Shown here piece after piece: positions 7,482 through 16,680 of a DNA stretch of 37,533 nucleotides. Position 1 is the stretch's first letter. Each line of letters begins with the position of its first letter. The stretch is taken from assembly GCA_028872685.1 (NCBI GenBank), contig JAPKEI010000001.1, forward strand, positions 1 through 37,533, read 5' to 3'. The stretch comes from Verrucomicrobiota bacterium (GTDB taxonomy: Bacteria > Verrucomicrobiota > Verrucomicrobiia > Limisphaerales > UBA1100). The translations under genes were made by a program, and so were the position numbers. Under the pieces are notes generated by a model that was given only the letters and a program-made list of their open reading frames with translations, was not told the origin of the DNA and searched no databases.

Positions 7482-9218
7482 TTAAGTACGCACATCCACA
7501 ATGTGGCCCTTGAAGACTTCGAGGGCTTTTTTGATGAGCGGATCATTTTTGAATTCATCTATATTCACCGGCCCTTCGGGCGGCTTGGGTTTGGGCGTTT
7601 CGGGTTGGGCTTCGAGCGCTTGGGAAGATTGAGGGGCGGATTTTTCCTGCACCACCGGCGCGAGCGCGGCCCAATTGGCGGGAGTATCAGCTTTGACCAA
7701 ACGCACTTCGCGCACGTCCTGTCCCAGCTCGGCCATTTTGGCTTTGAGCGCTTTAAGGGTCTTGGGATTGTTGGCCAGTTCCAAAGCGTTTTCCTGCCCG
7801 GGCGGAAAGCCAATGGAGAGCACGCCGCTTTCGACAGAATCCAAATGCGCTTCGGCAAAGTTGCCTTTTACAAACGGCCCGAGGCAATCCATCAACGAAG
7901 CCCAAAGCGCGGGGCCGGCGGCGGGCGCAGGCGAGGGGGCAGGTATCGGCATGGGAGCAGCCGCAGGCTGCGCGACAGATTCCTGTTTGACCTCGGCGGG
8001 CTTTTCAAGCTTCGCCTTGGCGGTTTGCTTGGGCGCGGGGGAATTGGCGACCGACACGGGAGCGGGCGCATTACCACCTTCGGCGCGAAGTTGCTGCAGG
8101 TGATCGAGCACGTCGTTGAGGCTCATCGCGCTGGCGGCGTCGATGGCTTTCATAATGCTCACCTCGACGAGGATTTTGCGCGAGGCCGCACCGCGCAGTT
8201 GATATTCGCACTCGGCAAACACCTCGAGAATGCGCGAGGCCGCCGCGGCATCGGCCAACTTGGCTTGCTCAACGAGCGCACTTTGCTCCGCCTCGGAAAT
8301 TTCCAGCAACGCCACGTCGCCCTTGGAAACTTGAAACACCATTAAATTGCGAAAATGATTAAGCAAATCGCCCACCAACCGGCGCAGCTCCTTGCCGCTG
8401 GAGGTCAGCTCGTTCAACTCGCGCAAAGCCGGCTCAGCGTCCGCCTTCAAAATCGCATCAGCCAATGAAATTACTTGCGCCTGCGAAGTGAGGCCGAACA
8501 TTGAGAGCACATCGCCTTCGGTAATTTTTTCACCACAAAAACTAATTAACTGATCCAGCGTGCTCTCGGCATCGCGCATCCCGCCATCCGCGCCACGGGC
8601 AATGGCCTGCAACGCGGCGGGCTCGACGGTCACCTCTTCCTGTTTAGCGATGTGGGTGAGGTGCTCCACAATTTTGGCAACGGAAATACGGCGCAAATCA
8701 AAACGCTGACAACGTGAAAGAATGGTGGGCAGCACTTTCTCCGGCTCGGTGGTGGCGAAGATAAACTTCACGTGTGCGGGCGGTTCCTCCAACGTTTTCA
8801 ACAGCGCATTAAATGCGGCGGTGGAGAGCATGTGCACCTCGTCGATGATATACACTTTGAAGCGGCAACTCGCCGGCGCGTACGGCGCGGTATCGCGCAG
8901 CTCGCGCACTTGCTCGACGCCGTTGTTGCTCGCGCCGTCAATTTCCAAAACGTCCAGCGCGCGGCCTTCGGTGATCTCAATGCAGCGCTCGTCGTCGTCC
9001 TTAAAGTCCACCGTAGGGCCGTCAGTGGCGTTGAGGCATTTGGCAAAGATACGGGCGATGGTCGTCTTGCCCGTGCCTCGCGGGCCGCTGAAAAGATATG
9101 CGTGCGCGATGCGGCCGGAGGCGATGGCGTTACCCAACGTTTGCGTGACGTGCTCCTGCCCAATGACCTCAGCAAACCGCTGCGGTCGATACTTTCTCGC
9201 TATGACTTGATACGACAC
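7482..9218 (-). CDS. dnaX: DNA polymerase III subunit gamma/tau
   Basis: 578 residues. The N-terminal MSYQVIARKYRPQRFAEVIG is the family signature. Walker A is GPRGTGKTTIARIF (residues 45-58), Walker B is IIDEVHML, sensor 1 is FIFATTEPEKV, and the arginine finger is in SRCQRFDLRRI. It is the clamp-loader ATPase of the replisome. The four-cysteine zinc module that normally follows Walker A is degenerate: only C61 and C79 remain in CLNATDGPTVDFKDDDERC. Residues from about 380 on are Pro/Ala-rich and then form a tau-like C-terminal domain (WASLMDCLGPFVKGNFAEAHLD). No clear slippery heptamer for a gamma frameshift was seen. The SRP RNA gene lies just upstream on the same strand. Confidence 0.96.
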   Translation of the reverse strand: MSYQVIARKYRPQRFAEVIGQEHVTQTLGNAIASGRIAHAYLFSGPRGTGKTTIARIFAKCLNATDGPTVDFKDDDERCIEITEGRALDVLEIDGASNNGVEQVRELRDTAPYAPASCRFKVYIIDEVHMLSTAAFNALLKTLEEPPAHVKFIFATTEPEKVLPTILSRCQRFDLRRISVAKIVEHLTHIAKQEEVTVEPAALQAIARGADGGMRDAESTLDQLISFCGEKITEGDVLSMFGLTSQAQVISLADAILKADAEPALRELNELTSSGKELRRLVGDLLNHFRNLMVFQVSKGDVALLEISEAEQSALVEQAKLADAAAASRILEVFAECEYQLRGAASRKILVEVSIMKAIDAASAMSLNDVLDHLQQLRAEGGNAPAPVSVANSPAPKQTAKAKLEKPAEVKQESVAQPAAAPMPIPAPSPAPAAGPALWASLMDCLGPFVKGNFAEAHLDSVESGVLSIGFPPGQENALELANNPKTLKALKAKMAELGQDVREVRLVKADTPANWAALAPVVQEKSAPQSSQALEAQPETPKPKPPEGPVNIDEFKNDPLIKKALEVFKGHIVDVRT

Positions 9219-9241
9219 TTCAATCCGTGGTCAGGAAATTC

Positions 9242-9347
9242 AATAGGTCAGGGTGACCACGGCAGATGCGGGGCAAGCTACCGTTGCTGCCTTCCGGCCC
9301 TGGCGGAGTTCGCAAGCCCACATTCCATGGGCCCTGACGCACCTATT
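9242..9347 (-). ncRNA. ffs: Signal recognition particle RNA, small bacterial type
   Basis: On the minus strand the segment contains the universal SRP domain IV core: GCCAGGGCCGGAAGGCAGCA and then ACGG...GCATCTGCCGTGGTCACCC, which includes the GGAA tetraloop and the asymmetric-loop strand that binds Ffh. The ends pair: AATAGG at the 5' side (9347-9342) with CCTATT at the 3' side (9247-9242), and GTCAGGG with CCCTGAC next to them. Length is about 106 nt, so it is the short 4.5S class without an Alu domain. It directs co-translational membrane targeting with Ffh and FtsY. Its place just upstream of dnaX is a common bacterial arrangement. Exact ends are estimated from the pairing. Confidence 0.95.
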
Positions 9348-9405
9348 GTGACGCTAGGCGGATTGGGCGGCAAGCAGATTCAGAGCAAACTGTTCGTAGG
9401 GCCGG

Positions 9406-10578
9406 TTACTCGGCACTGAAACGGTGAACCGTGGTTGTACGATAGGTTTCGCCAGGGCGTAGGATGGTGCTCGGGAAATTCGGATGATTCACTGAGTCGG
9501 GATTGTGCTGTGTTTCAAGGCAAAGAGCACCGCGGAATGGATAGGTTTTGCCGCCTTTACCCGTCTGGTTCTTGAGAAAATTGCCGCTATAAAACTGAAT
9601 GGCTGGCTGATCAGTGTAAATCTCCATCACACGTCCGCTCTTCGGGTCCTTTAATCGAGCAGCCAAAGCAACCGACTCACCTGACGGAACGTTAATTACA
9701 AAATTATGATCATAGCCCAAGGTGCTGGTTTTGCAGTCCTCAGTCTTAGCGACACCCTTATCCGGGATGCGTTCCCCAATAGCATGCGAGGTACGGAAAT
9801 CTAATTCCGTACCTGCTACCGGATTGATTTTGCCGGTGGGAATAAGCGTGTCATCCACAGGCGTAAAATGATCAGCATTAAGTGTCAATTCATGATCCAA
9901 AATCGTGCCGCTGCCGGCTCCGCCTAGATTAAAGTAGGCATGATTAGTCAGATTGATAGGTGTGGCCTTATCGGTGGTAGCCTCGTAACTAATGCGCAGT
10001 TCGTTCTCATCGGTGAGCGTGTAGGTCACCTTCATATTGAGGTTGCCGGGGTAGCCCTCCTCGCCATCGGGACTGGTAAGAGTGAACACCACCGCCGCCT
10101 TACCAGTCATCGGAGTAGCCTTCCACACTTGCTTGCTGATAGCCTTGTCACCGCCGCCGTGCAGATGGTTTGGATCGTTGTTGGTGGCAAGAGTATATTC
10201 CTTACCGTCGAGCGTGAACTTCCCCTTGGCGATACGATTACACACGCGGCCGGTGGTGCAGCCAAAGTATTGGTTGCCGTCCCCCTCGTAACCGGCAACG
10301 TTGTCGAAGCCATTCACCACATCGGCCAGCTTGCCGGCCTTGTCTGGCAGGTGCAGTTCAACCAGCGTGGCACCGTAGGTCGTCACCTTGGCAATAACAC
10401 CGTTGGCGTTTTTCAACGTGTAAATCTCAGTGGCCTCGCCAGCTTTGGTTTTCCCAAAATTAGCCTTCTTAATGGAATTCGAAGAACCAGAATTAGAGTT
10501 GGAATGACATGCGCTCATAAACAATAAAGATAATGTTGCGACCATAGACATGGCTAGAGTGGAAAAATAAGTCTGCAT
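9406..10578 (-). CDS. Aldose 1-epimerase (galactose mutarotase), lipoprotein
   Basis: 390 residues from MQTYFSTLAMS; a start four codons earlier (10590) is also possible, and neither has a Shine-Dalgarno. The N-terminus is a lipoprotein signal: a hydrophobic stretch then LFMSAC with the lipid-bearing Cys, followed by a Ser/Asn linker, so the enzyme is anchored outside the cytoplasm. The catalytic core is a GalM beta-sandwich: GCTTGRVCNRIAKGKF, PNHLHGGGDKAI, the base/acid region NLTNHAYFNLGG, and the catalytic Glu in CLETQHNPDSVNHPNFP. It interconverts alpha and beta anomers of hexoses. An exported form suggests work on sugars released in the periplasm. The closest family is the hexose mutarotase group, not the YihR/YeaD types. 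Confidence 0.93.
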   Translation of the reverse strand: MQTYFSTLAMSMVATLSLLFMSACHSNSNSGSSNSIKKANFGKTKAGEATEIYTLKNANGVIAKVTTYGATLVELHLPDKAGKLADVVNGFDNVAGYEGDGNQYFGCTTGRVCNRIAKGKFTLDGKEYTLATNNDPNHLHGGGDKAISKQVWKATPMTGKAAVVFTLTSPDGEEGYPGNLNMKVTYTLTDENELRISYEATTDKATPINLTNHAYFNLGGAGSGTILDHELTLNADHFTPVDDTLIPTGKINPVAGTELDFRTSHAIGERIPDKGVAKTEDCKTSTLGYDHNFVINVPSGESVALAARLKDPKSGRVMEIYTDQPAIQFYSGNFLKNQTGKGGKTYPFRGALCLETQHNPDSVNHPNFPSTILRPGETYRTTTVHRFSAE

Positions 10579-10644
10579 GGGACAAATCAAACATAGGGCA
10601 GGCAGGGAATCAATCCTTGAATTGGCCCTCTACCCAGTGAGTTT

Positions 10645-13191
10645 CTAGGGATGTGTCACGGCCATTACGCATTGGCCGGGGCGGAGGTGTTTTTGGGCGG
10701 CGGCTTCGATTTGTTGCTTGGTGATGGACTCATATTTTTCGTCGTCTTTTTCACTGGACTCATAGCCAAGGCCGTAGAGTTCATCGAGGCCGCTCATCGT
10801 GGCGAGGCCGCCGAGGTCTTGGCGGGAAATTTTTTTCTGACCAATGATTTTGGCTTTGGCGCGGCGGAGTTCGTCGTCGGTGAGACCGTCCTGCCGGAGC
10901 TTGGCCGCTTCGGCGAGCAGTTCTTTTTCCACTTGCTCAAGTTGCTTTGGCGAGGTGCCGGCGTAGAATGAAAAGTGGCCTTGGGTAAATCCCGGATGGC
11001 TCTGCGCGCCCACGTAATAAGCGAGGCCGAGCTCTTCGCGGATGCGCAGGAACAGTCGGCTGCCAAGATCACTACAGGCTTCGCCGATGAGCTCAAGTGC
11101 GTAGCGATCCTCATCAAAAAAAGAACAGCCGCGATAACCAAGTACGGCGACGGCTTGTTCTTTGTCGCGCACCTGTTCCACACGGCGCATTCCTTCTCCG
11201 GGTGGGATGTGTTTGGGTGCGCGGAAACCATTTCCAGCGGCCCACAAGCCGAATGCCTTTTCCACTTCAGCGCGAATGTCGTTGGTTTTAATATCACCAA
11301 AAATGGCGAGCACGGAGTTATTGGGCACGACGAGTTTTTGATGAAACGCGGAGAGATCGCCAGCACCCAATTTGTCGAGCGATGCCTCAGTCCCGAGTGT
11401 GTCCAGTCCGTAGCCTTGGCCGCCAAACAACGTTTCGCGCATCAGCCGAAAGGTGCCTTGGAGAAGTTTGTCCAACTGCGCTTTGAGGGCTGCGTGCTGC
11501 ACCACGCGTTGGCGTTCCAACGCGGCCTCGGGGAAGGAGGGCTGCAGCAGCACATCGGCCATCAGCTCCAGCCCCAGCAGGGTGTCGCCACTGAGCACTT
11601 CGAGCGATGCGCCGAATGAATTGTTGCCACCGTAGGCATCGATACCGCCGCCGACGGATTCAATTTGCTCGGCGATTTGCTGGCCCGTGCGGTTGGCGGT
11701 GCCTTTCACGAGCAGCTTGGCCATCAGCTGGGTAATTCCGCTGTTGCCAATTTTCTCGGCAAGCACCCCGCCTTGGAAGAGCGCGCGCATTTGCACGAAG
11801 GGCAGCCGATGATCTTCTTTCACCAACAACCGCAGGCCGTTGGGAAGTTCAAATTTTTGGATGGGATGTTGAGTATGCTCCACCGTCGCGCGCGCCACCA
11901 CGGGCGTTGCGCCGGTGGGCAGCAGCGCGTACAGCGTGCGGTTGTCTTCCTGTAAATATTCACTGGCCACGCGACAGACGTCACGCGGTTTCACGCGCTT
12001 GACGCTTTCGAGATAGCGATCAGTGAAGTCGAGGTCATTGACGGAAATCCAGCAGTCGCCGAGGTTTTGCGCTTGGCCTTCCATAGTCTTGCGCGTGGCG
12101 AGCGTGGCGGAGATGAATTGCTTCATCACTTTGTTTAATTCCGCGGGCTCCACTTGCGCGGATTTGAGCTGATCCAATTCTTCCAACAACGCCGTGCGCG
12201 CACCGTCAAATTTATCGGCATTCACCACGGCACTCATTCCGAAGAGGCCGCTTTGGGTGGGCGTGTAGGTCCACGCATCGGCGCTGTTCACGAGGCCCTT
12301 TTTCTCGCGCACATTTTGGTACAGCCGACTGCTGCGGCCGTTTCCAAGCAGCGTGGCCAGCACGTCCAGCGCCGGCATATCCGGATGGCGCACATCGGGT
12401 ACGTGCCATGAATAATGCAGATGGCCAAGCTGAATGGGCGCTTCCTCGATGACTTCGCGCGGGGCGGTTTGGCGCGGTTCATTGGGCAGCAGCACGGGCG
12501 GCGCGGGTTTGTTTTTATTGTTCGCAAATGCGGCGGCCACTTGCTCGATGACTTCCACAGCGTTTACGTCGCCGACGATTACGTAAAAGATATTGCTCGG
12601 AAGATAGCGGGCGCGATAGTAGCTCACGATGTCGTCCCGTCGCAGTTCGTTAAAAATATCGGGATAGCCGATCACCGTGTGGCGATAGGGGCTTGTGGTG
12701 TAAGCGCTCTCGAAGAGCCGCCGCCCCGCGCGTCGACCAGGGTCGTCCTGGCCCATATCGATTTCGCGGCGGATGACATCCAGCTCCTTGGCCAGCTCAG
12801 CCTCGGGCAGCGTGGCGTGCTGCATAATGTCGCACAAAATATCAATCGCCGAGACCGCGCCGGTGTTGGGCACATCTATATAGTATACCGTCCGGTCGAA
12901 GGACGTGTAGGCGTTCATATAACCGCCGGCTTCCTGGACTTCCAGATCAATGCGCCCCACGCCGCGGGTTTCGGTGCCCTTAAAAAGCATGTGCTCGAGA
13001 ATGTGCGAAAGGCCTGCGCCAAGCCACGCACCTTCGTGGATGCTACCGGTTTTGGCCCACGCCTGCACGGACGCCACGGGCGCGCTATGGTCTTCGCGCA
13101 CGATGACGGTGAGGCCGTTGTCGAGGGTGGCAAGGCGCGTGTCGCCGGCGGCATTGAGTTGACCGGCGGGAGTGGGTGAACCGTCAGGCAT
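10645..13191 (-). CDS. M16 family zinc peptidase, fused two-domain
   Basis: 848 residues holding two M16 repeats. The N-terminal half has the inverted zinc motif HILEH (H63, E66, H67) in SHILEHMLFKGTETRG, and the third ligand is E143 in RREIDMGQDDP, 77 residues later as usual. The second half starts near residue 445 (FELPNGLRLLVKEDHRLPFV) and its equivalent motif is degraded to QLMAKLLVKGT, so it is an inactive partner domain that closes the clam-shell chamber. Such enzymes (pitrilysin/PqqL/processing-peptidase relatives) cut small peptides or unfolded segments. No signal peptide is visible, so it is probably cytosolic; substrate unknown. A single polypeptide carrying both halves replaces the two-subunit form seen in many bacteria. 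Confidence 0.93.
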   Translation of the reverse strand: MPDGSPTPAGQLNAAGDTRLATLDNGLTVIVREDHSAPVASVQAWAKTGSIHEGAWLGAGLSHILEHMLFKGTETRGVGRIDLEVQEAGGYMNAYTSFDRTVYYIDVPNTGAVSAIDILCDIMQHATLPEAELAKELDVIRREIDMGQDDPGRRAGRRLFESAYTTSPYRHTVIGYPDIFNELRRDDIVSYYRARYLPSNIFYVIVGDVNAVEVIEQVAAAFANNKNKPAPPVLLPNEPRQTAPREVIEEAPIQLGHLHYSWHVPDVRHPDMPALDVLATLLGNGRSSRLYQNVREKKGLVNSADAWTYTPTQSGLFGMSAVVNADKFDGARTALLEELDQLKSAQVEPAELNKVMKQFISATLATRKTMEGQAQNLGDCWISVNDLDFTDRYLESVKRVKPRDVCRVASEYLQEDNRTLYALLPTGATPVVARATVEHTQHPIQKFELPNGLRLLVKEDHRLPFVQMRALFQGGVLAEKIGNSGITQLMAKLLVKGTANRTGQQIAEQIESVGGGIDAYGGNNSFGASLEVLSGDTLLGLELMADVLLQPSFPEAALERQRVVQHAALKAQLDKLLQGTFRLMRETLFGGQGYGLDTLGTEASLDKLGAGDLSAFHQKLVVPNNSVLAIFGDIKTNDIRAEVEKAFGLWAAGNGFRAPKHIPPGEGMRRVEQVRDKEQAVAVLGYRGCSFFDEDRYALELIGEACSDLGSRLFLRIREELGLAYYVGAQSHPGFTQGHFSFYAGTSPKQLEQVEKELLAEAAKLRQDGLTDDELRRAKAKIIGQKKISRQDLGGLATMSGLDELYGLGYESSEKDDEKYESITKQQIEAAAQKHLRPGQCVMAVTHP

Positions 13192-13230
13192 AAACGGGGA
13201 GCTTAACGCGGTGAAAAGTGGCGGGCGAGC

Positions 13231-13725
13231 TTATTGCTTGTCCGACGCTTTCGACTGGTTGGTGGGATTGGCAGGGCGATCCGTTTCCGAAGCCGGCGGG
13301 ATGGTGCGGTTCACTTCGGGCAATTCCGGCTCCGTCGCCGCGGGTGGTAGAAAGGGTTGGCGAAAGGCTTCGTCGAAAGTATAGCCACCGCCGAAGTCGG
13401 TGAGAGTGTCCTCCTCCGTTTTGGCCAGCAACTCGTGCTCGACCATGTTAAACACAATCGCGCCAAAATCCTCGCCGCGTGTTAGGCCCCATTCGTTGAG
13501 CACCATCAAGGCCATTGGCCCGTATTGTTCCAGCGCGTGGGCGCGCATCCCACCGAGCAATTCCTGCCCGCTAATGTGCCGCACGGTGCCTTTTTCTTGT
13601 TTGGAAATGGACTGCTGCGTGAAGTCGAGCCCTTCGCGCACAAAATGATATGCATCACGATGGAACCGCGCATCCAGCGCGAGGATGGTGTCGAGCACTT
13701 CGTCGTAACTTTGTTTATGAATCAT
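13231..13725 (-). CDS. Minf_1886 family protein
   Basis: 164 residues. The core, residues 1-120, matches the Minf_1886 family known mainly from Verrucomicrobia and Planctomycetes: DARFHRDAYHFVREGLDFTQ, then RHISGQELLGGMRAHALEQYGPMA and LNEWGLTRGEDFGAIVFNMVEHELLAKTEED split by short gaps. The rest is a Pro/Glu/Ser-rich tail. No enzyme motif is visible and the function is not known to me. It overlaps the upstream 48-residue membrane peptide by four bases (ATGA) and follows leuS, so expression is probably joined with leuS. It is a good lineage marker for the PVC group. Confidence 0.88.
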   Translation of the reverse strand: MIHKQSYDEVLDTILALDARFHRDAYHFVREGLDFTQQSISKQEKGTVRHISGQELLGGMRAHALEQYGPMALMVLNEWGLTRGEDFGAIVFNMVEHELLAKTEEDTLTDFGGGYTFDEAFRQPFLPPAATEPELPEVNRTIPPASETDRPANPTNQSKASDKQ

Positions 13726-13868
13726 TTACTTTCAACAGCCGCTGGAGCTGCCTTCTTCGGCGAATCCAGTGGATGCGCCGTGCGCCAAGTTTGCACCGCC
13801 ATGCCTACCAATAAAAGCCCCAATATAACAATCAGCGCTTTCTGTTCCTGTGGCGTCAGGAATTTCAT
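13722..13868 (-). CDS. Small single-pass membrane protein (48 aa)
   Basis: ATG at 13868-13866 opens a 48-residue frame: MKFLTPQEQKALIVILGLLL, then VGMAVQTWRTAHPL, then a short Ser/Pro/Lys/Ala tail ending VESK. One clear membrane helix covers residues 11-25, with positive-outside or flexible residues after it. Its stop overlaps the Minf_1886 start (ATGA), and it begins 18 bp after the leuS stop, so the three genes look like one transcription unit. The N-terminal PQEQKALIVILGLLL resembles the leader of ComEA-like helix-hairpin-helix proteins from this group, but the DNA-binding part is absent, so I leave the function open. Confidence 0.65.
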   Translation of the reverse strand: MKFLTPQEQKALIVILGLLLVGMAVQTWRTAHPLDSPKKAAPAAVESK

Positions 13869-13886
13869 TGACTCTCTTGAAACCGG

Positions 13887-16541
13887 TTATTTCACCGCAA
13901 TATTCACTAGTTTATTCGGCACCAGGATGACTTTCTTAACTTCTTTTTCAAAAATAAATTGCTGCACCTTCTCGCACGCCAACGCGAGCTGTTCGATTTC
14001 CTCGCGCGAAGTCTCCGGTGTGATGTCAATATGCCCACGCAATTTGCCGTTCACTTGCACGGGAAACTCAATGGATTCTTCCACCAAAAACGCCTCATCC
14101 CACTCCGGCCACGGCTGATAGGCCAGTGTATTCCCGGATACCTCACCCAATCGATCCGCCAATTCTTCCGCCAAATGCGGCGAGAAGGGATTGAGCAAAC
14201 GCAAAAATATCCCCAGCACTTCCCGCGGGCGGCTCTCCCATTTGGAGGCTTCATTGACGAAAACCATTAATGCCGAGATGCCGGTGTTGTAGCGCATCCC
14301 ATCGAGGTCGTCGGTCACTTTTTTGATGCACGCGTGCAGCACCTTGAGTTGTTCCGGTGTGGGTTCGGCATCGTTGATTGCCGCGTGTAGTTTCAAACCC
14401 GCCAGCAACGCCTCCGCTTGATCCGGCGCCGCGGTCACCGCTTGCTCGTAATCTTTGTAGCTGCCCTCGTCGATGAACAGCCGCCACACGCGCCCGAGAA
14501 AACGATACACGCCCTCCACGCCTTTGGTGTTCCACGGCTTCATCATTTCCAACGGGCCCATAAACATTTCATACAAACGAAACGCGTCCGCGCCATATTC
14601 GTCGATGACTCCATCAGGGTTCACCACGTTGCCGCGACTCTTGGACATTTTTTGACCATCCTCGCCGAGGATGATTCCCTGATTCACCAAACGCTGAAAC
14701 GGCTCGGCCATGGACACGTGACCAAGGTCAAACATCACCTTGTGCCAAAACCGCGCGTACAACAAATGCAACACCGCGTGCTCCGTGCCGCCGACGTAAA
14801 GGTCGACGTTCATCCAATATTTTTCCGCCGCCTCGCCCACGTGACGCTCGTTGTTTTGCGTATCGAGGTAGCGCAAATAATACCAACAACTGCCCGCCCA
14901 TTGGGGCATCGTGTTAGTCTCGCGCGTAGCGCCGTCGGGGAGGTCTACCCAATCCGCAGCGCGCGCCAATGGCGGATCGCCTTCGGTGGTGGGTTTGTAA
15001 TCATCCAGCTCCGGCGGCAACACGGGTAAATCACTTTCCGCGACCGCCTCGTGATGGCCATCGCGCCAGACGATGGGAAATGGCTCGCCCCAATAGCGTT
15101 GACGGCTGAACAGCCAGTCTCGCAGTTTGAAATTGATGGTGCGCTTGCCCTGCCCTTTTCCCTCGAGCCATTCGATGATCTTCGCCTTGGCCTCGGCCGT
15201 GGACAGGCCGCTGATGAAGCCGCTCTCCACGCTGGTGCCGTCGCCCACAAATCCAAGCGACTCGAGCGACTCGCCTTCAGGCGCTTGCACGACCACGCGC
15301 ACAGGTAGTTCAAATTTTTGTGCAAACTCCAAGTCACGCGCGTCGTGCGCGGGCACAGCCATAATCGCACCGGTGCCATAGCTCGCCAAAACGTAATCGG
15401 CAATCCAAATGGGCACTGGCTCATCGTTCGCCGGATTGATCGCAAACGCGCCGGTGAACACGCCTGTCTTTTCCTTTGCCAATTCCGTGCGCTCCAAGTC
15501 GCTCTTGCGTGCCGCCGCCGCGCGATAGTCCGCCACCGCCGTGCGTTGGTCGTCGGTGGTGAGTTCATCCACCCATTCGTGCTCCGGCGAAAGCACCAAA
15601 TAAGTCGCGCCCCACAACGTATCGGGCCGCGTCGTAAAAACACAGATTCTGTCTTCTGAATCCTGTATTCTAAATTCCACCTCAGCCCCTTCGCTGCGGC
15701 CAATCCAGTTGCGCTGCATTTCCTTCAGCGAATCGCTCCAATCGATCGTCTCCAAATCATCGAGCAATCGCTGCGCGAAAGCCGTGATGCGCAGCATCCA
15801 TTGCCGCATCGGCCGGCGCACCACGGGATGCCCGCCCACTTCGCTTTTGCCATTGATGACTTCTTCGTTGGCCAGCACCGTGCCCAGCTCGGGACACCAG
15901 TTCACCGGCGCGTGGGAAACAAACGCGAGGCGATGGTCATCGCGGAAATCGCGCCGCGCTTCGTCAGTGGTTACGTCCGCCGGAAACTCCAGCGTGTCGA
16001 TGGACTCCGCCTTGCCGCTGGCAGGGTTCGCCCACGAATGATAAAGCTGCAGAAAAATCCATTGGCTCCAGCGAAAATAATTCGGGTCGGTGGTGTTCAC
16101 CTCGCGGCTCCAGTCGTAGCTGAAGCCGAGCCCTTTAATTTGGCGCGTGAAATTGGCGATGTTTTCCTCGGTGGTCTTCCGTGGATGCTGTCCGGTTTTG
16201 ATGGCGTACTGCTCCGCCGGCAAGCCGAAGGCATCCCAACCCATCGGATGCAAAACGTGGCGGCCCTGCATTCGAAGGTAGCGCGCTGTGATGTCCGTGG
16301 CGGTGTAGCCTTCCGGATGCCCCACGTGCAGCCCCGCGCCGGAGGGGTACGGAAACATATCGAGGATGTAATATTTCTCGATCGACTCGGGCGCCACATC
16401 GCCATGGCGCACGGCAAAGGGATGCTCCGCCGCGGGGGGGTCGCCAGGGTTAAAAGCACGAAACGTCTCCTGCGCCTCCCAGTGCTGTTGCCAGCGGGGC
16501 TCGATCAAGTGAAACGGATATTGTCGCCGCATTTGTGACAT
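13887..16541 (-). CDS. leuS: Leucine--tRNA ligase
   Basis: 884 residues from MSQMRRQYPFHLIEPRWQQHW, the family start; the frame stays open to 16655 but the extra 38 residues are not family-like. The class I signatures are HVGH (residues 72-75, in GLHVGHPEGYTATD) and KMSKS (631-635, in QKMSKSRGNVVNPDG). The CP1 editing domain carries CVFTTRPDTLWGATYLVL and the GTGAIMAVPAHDARD pattern. The C-terminal anticodon-binding and tRNA-interaction domains end NKLVNIAVK. It charges tRNA-Leu in the cytosol. The gene leads a unit with the 48-residue membrane peptide and the Minf_1886 gene. The divergent nfeD starts 140 bp away. Confidence 0.97.
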   Translation of the reverse strand: MSQMRRQYPFHLIEPRWQQHWEAQETFRAFNPGDPPAAEHPFAVRHGDVAPESIEKYYILDMFPYPSGAGLHVGHPEGYTATDITARYLRMQGRHVLHPMGWDAFGLPAEQYAIKTGQHPRKTTEENIANFTRQIKGLGFSYDWSREVNTTDPNYFRWSQWIFLQLYHSWANPASGKAESIDTLEFPADVTTDEARRDFRDDHRLAFVSHAPVNWCPELGTVLANEEVINGKSEVGGHPVVRRPMRQWMLRITAFAQRLLDDLETIDWSDSLKEMQRNWIGRSEGAEVEFRIQDSEDRICVFTTRPDTLWGATYLVLSPEHEWVDELTTDDQRTAVADYRAAAARKSDLERTELAKEKTGVFTGAFAINPANDEPVPIWIADYVLASYGTGAIMAVPAHDARDLEFAQKFELPVRVVVQAPEGESLESLGFVGDGTSVESGFISGLSTAEAKAKIIEWLEGKGQGKRTINFKLRDWLFSRQRYWGEPFPIVWRDGHHEAVAESDLPVLPPELDDYKPTTEGDPPLARAADWVDLPDGATRETNTMPQWAGSCWYYLRYLDTQNNERHVGEAAEKYWMNVDLYVGGTEHAVLHLLYARFWHKVMFDLGHVSMAEPFQRLVNQGIILGEDGQKMSKSRGNVVNPDGVIDEYGADAFRLYEMFMGPLEMMKPWNTKGVEGVYRFLGRVWRLFIDEGSYKDYEQAVTAAPDQAEALLAGLKLHAAINDAEPTPEQLKVLHACIKKVTDDLDGMRYNTGISALMVFVNEASKWESRPREVLGIFLRLLNPFSPHLAEELADRLGEVSGNTLAYQPWPEWDEAFLVEESIEFPVQVNGKLRGHIDITPETSREEIEQLALACEKVQQFIFEKEVKKVILVPNKLVNIAVK

Positions 16542-16626
16542 CGGCAGCGGATAATGGAGAAAAGACCCGTGCGGGGCAATGCAAACTAACGCGAGGAGCG
16601 AAAACTGATTTTTCGTATCCAAAGCG

Positions 16627-16655
16627 TTGACACACCCCCTGTTTTCCGAAAACAT
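16627..16655 (+). promoter_or_regulatory. Candidate sigma-70 promoter before nfeD
   Basis: A perfect -35 TTGACA (16627-16632), a 17-bp spacer and a weak -10 AAACAT (16650-16655), 26 bp before the nfeD ATG. A 13-bp palindrome GTTTTCCGAAAAC (16641-16653) overlaps the spacer and -10 and may be an operator. The -10 is poor, so this is tentative. Confidence 0.4.
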
Positions 16656-16680
16656 ACCCGCGACTTAAGTATCCCCCATT

